From Rhodoferax sp. (GTDB taxonomy: Bacteria > Pseudomonadota > Gammaproteobacteria > Burkholderiales > Burkholderiaceae_C), in contig NZ_JAQTWM010000016.1 in assembly GCF_028689305.1 (NCBI RefSeq), positions 1 to 51,306 on the forward strand: 51,306 bases of DNA. The letters are read 5' to 3'. A program made the position numbers and the translations under genes. Under the pieces are notes generated by a model. The model was not told the DNA's origin. It did no database searches and saw only the letters and a list, made by a program, of their open reading frames with translations. This document shows, one piece after another, positions 51,167-51,306 of the stretch (position 1 is its first letter; every line of letters begins with the position of its first letter).

Positions 51167-51306
51167 ATGAAGCGTCGTGAGTTTTTGACAGGATGTGCTG
51201 TCGTCTCAGCAACGCCTTTGCTCACTTCATGTTCCAGCGAAGAATCGGGAGAGAAAAAAACCATGTACGTTGTTGAGTTGTGGACTGATTCCAACCCCGA
51301 AGATTT
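51167..51306 (+). CDS. secreted lipoprotein, N-terminal part
   Basis: The frame from ATG 51167 runs off the right edge after 46 codons. It opens MKRREFLTGCAVVSATPLLTSC, a signal with a twin-arginine-like RREFL and a lipobox LTSC, then a charged spacer (SSEESGEKK) and MYVVELWTDSNPED. A Tat-exported lipoprotein is likely. No domain can be assigned from this fragment. Confidence 0.6.
   Translation, partial: MKRREFLTGCAVVSATPLLTSCSSEESGEKKTMYVVELWTDSNPED

Noticed and set aside
1..51306. CRISPR array, tRNA or rRNA genes
   Set aside because: No regularly spaced direct repeats and no tRNA or rRNA sequence were recognised on either strand.

Overview
The window is a chromosomal segment of a betaproteobacterium, most likely a member of the Comamonadaceae close to Rhodoferax or Polaromonas. 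The evidence is high-GC coding sequence, a complete TRAP-fed tetronate pathway, LysR, LacI and FadR-type regulators, a membrane-linked octaheme cytochrome operon, and scattered GCTAT...ATAGC repeats of the kind common in that family. The taxonomic call is inference; no rRNA gene is present.

Layout. 1-2523: omega-amino acid:pyruvate transaminase followed by a DJ-1/PfpI-like protein that runs off the left edge, divergent from a LysR regulator. 2563-8081: a two-gene minus-strand operon of lower GC, encoding an AAA_14/DUF4143 ATPase and a 1380-residue NACHT-type STAND ATPase with a C-terminal PD-(D/E)XK nuclease motif. This is the best candidate for an undescribed system, probably defence. 8296-11556: a Cache-PAS-PAS-GGDEF-EAL protein. 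11577-23838: a tetronate (D-erythronate/L-threonate) catabolic locus with denD, TRAP genes dctPQM, a FadR-family regulator, ltnD, otnK, otnC and otnI, then an aldehyde dehydrogenase, a short-chain dehydrogenase and a SLC13-like permease. Two identical TTGTATGACAA sites lie ahead of dctP and ltnD. 23927-25473: a vapBC pair and a TlpA-like thioredoxin. 25533-28941: an anaerobic-type respiratory operon (DUF302 protein, octaheme tetrathionate-reductase-family cytochrome, membrane cytochrome b) with an FNR-like site upstream, plus a small His-tailed protein. 29150-37068: ArgP-like LysR regulator, UspA, threonine ammonia-lyase, a large PAS/GAF/GGDEF protein, an aldo/keto reductase and a BamE-like lipoprotein. 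37250-45747: LacI regulator, a six-gene ABC importer (binding protein, two permeases, a small membrane protein, two ATPases), then dhaL and dhaK. 45840-47118: an EamA exporter and a glycine-zipper lipoprotein.

47204-51306 is different: lower GC, IS110 and probable IS1182 remnants, and unrelated small genes (DUF2971, AraC/GyrI, SnoaL-like, VOC, a lipoprotein) with sequences at gene borders that resemble integron attC sites. I read it as a mobile or cassette-type region; no integron integrase is in the window.

How the genes work together. The tetronate locus imports C4 acid sugars by TRAP, oxidises them with DenD or LtnD, phosphorylates the product with OtnK, and after OtnI isomerisation decarboxylates it with OtnC to dihydroxyacetone phosphate. 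The ABC-DhaKL operon probably also ends at dihydroxyacetone phosphate or a C4 analogue, so both sugar-acid and ketose/polyol systems would feed triose phosphate metabolism. Two diguanylate-cyclase proteins with closely related C-terminal halves suggest c-di-GMP signalling from periplasmic sensors. All functional calls come from reading the sequence; no database search was run.
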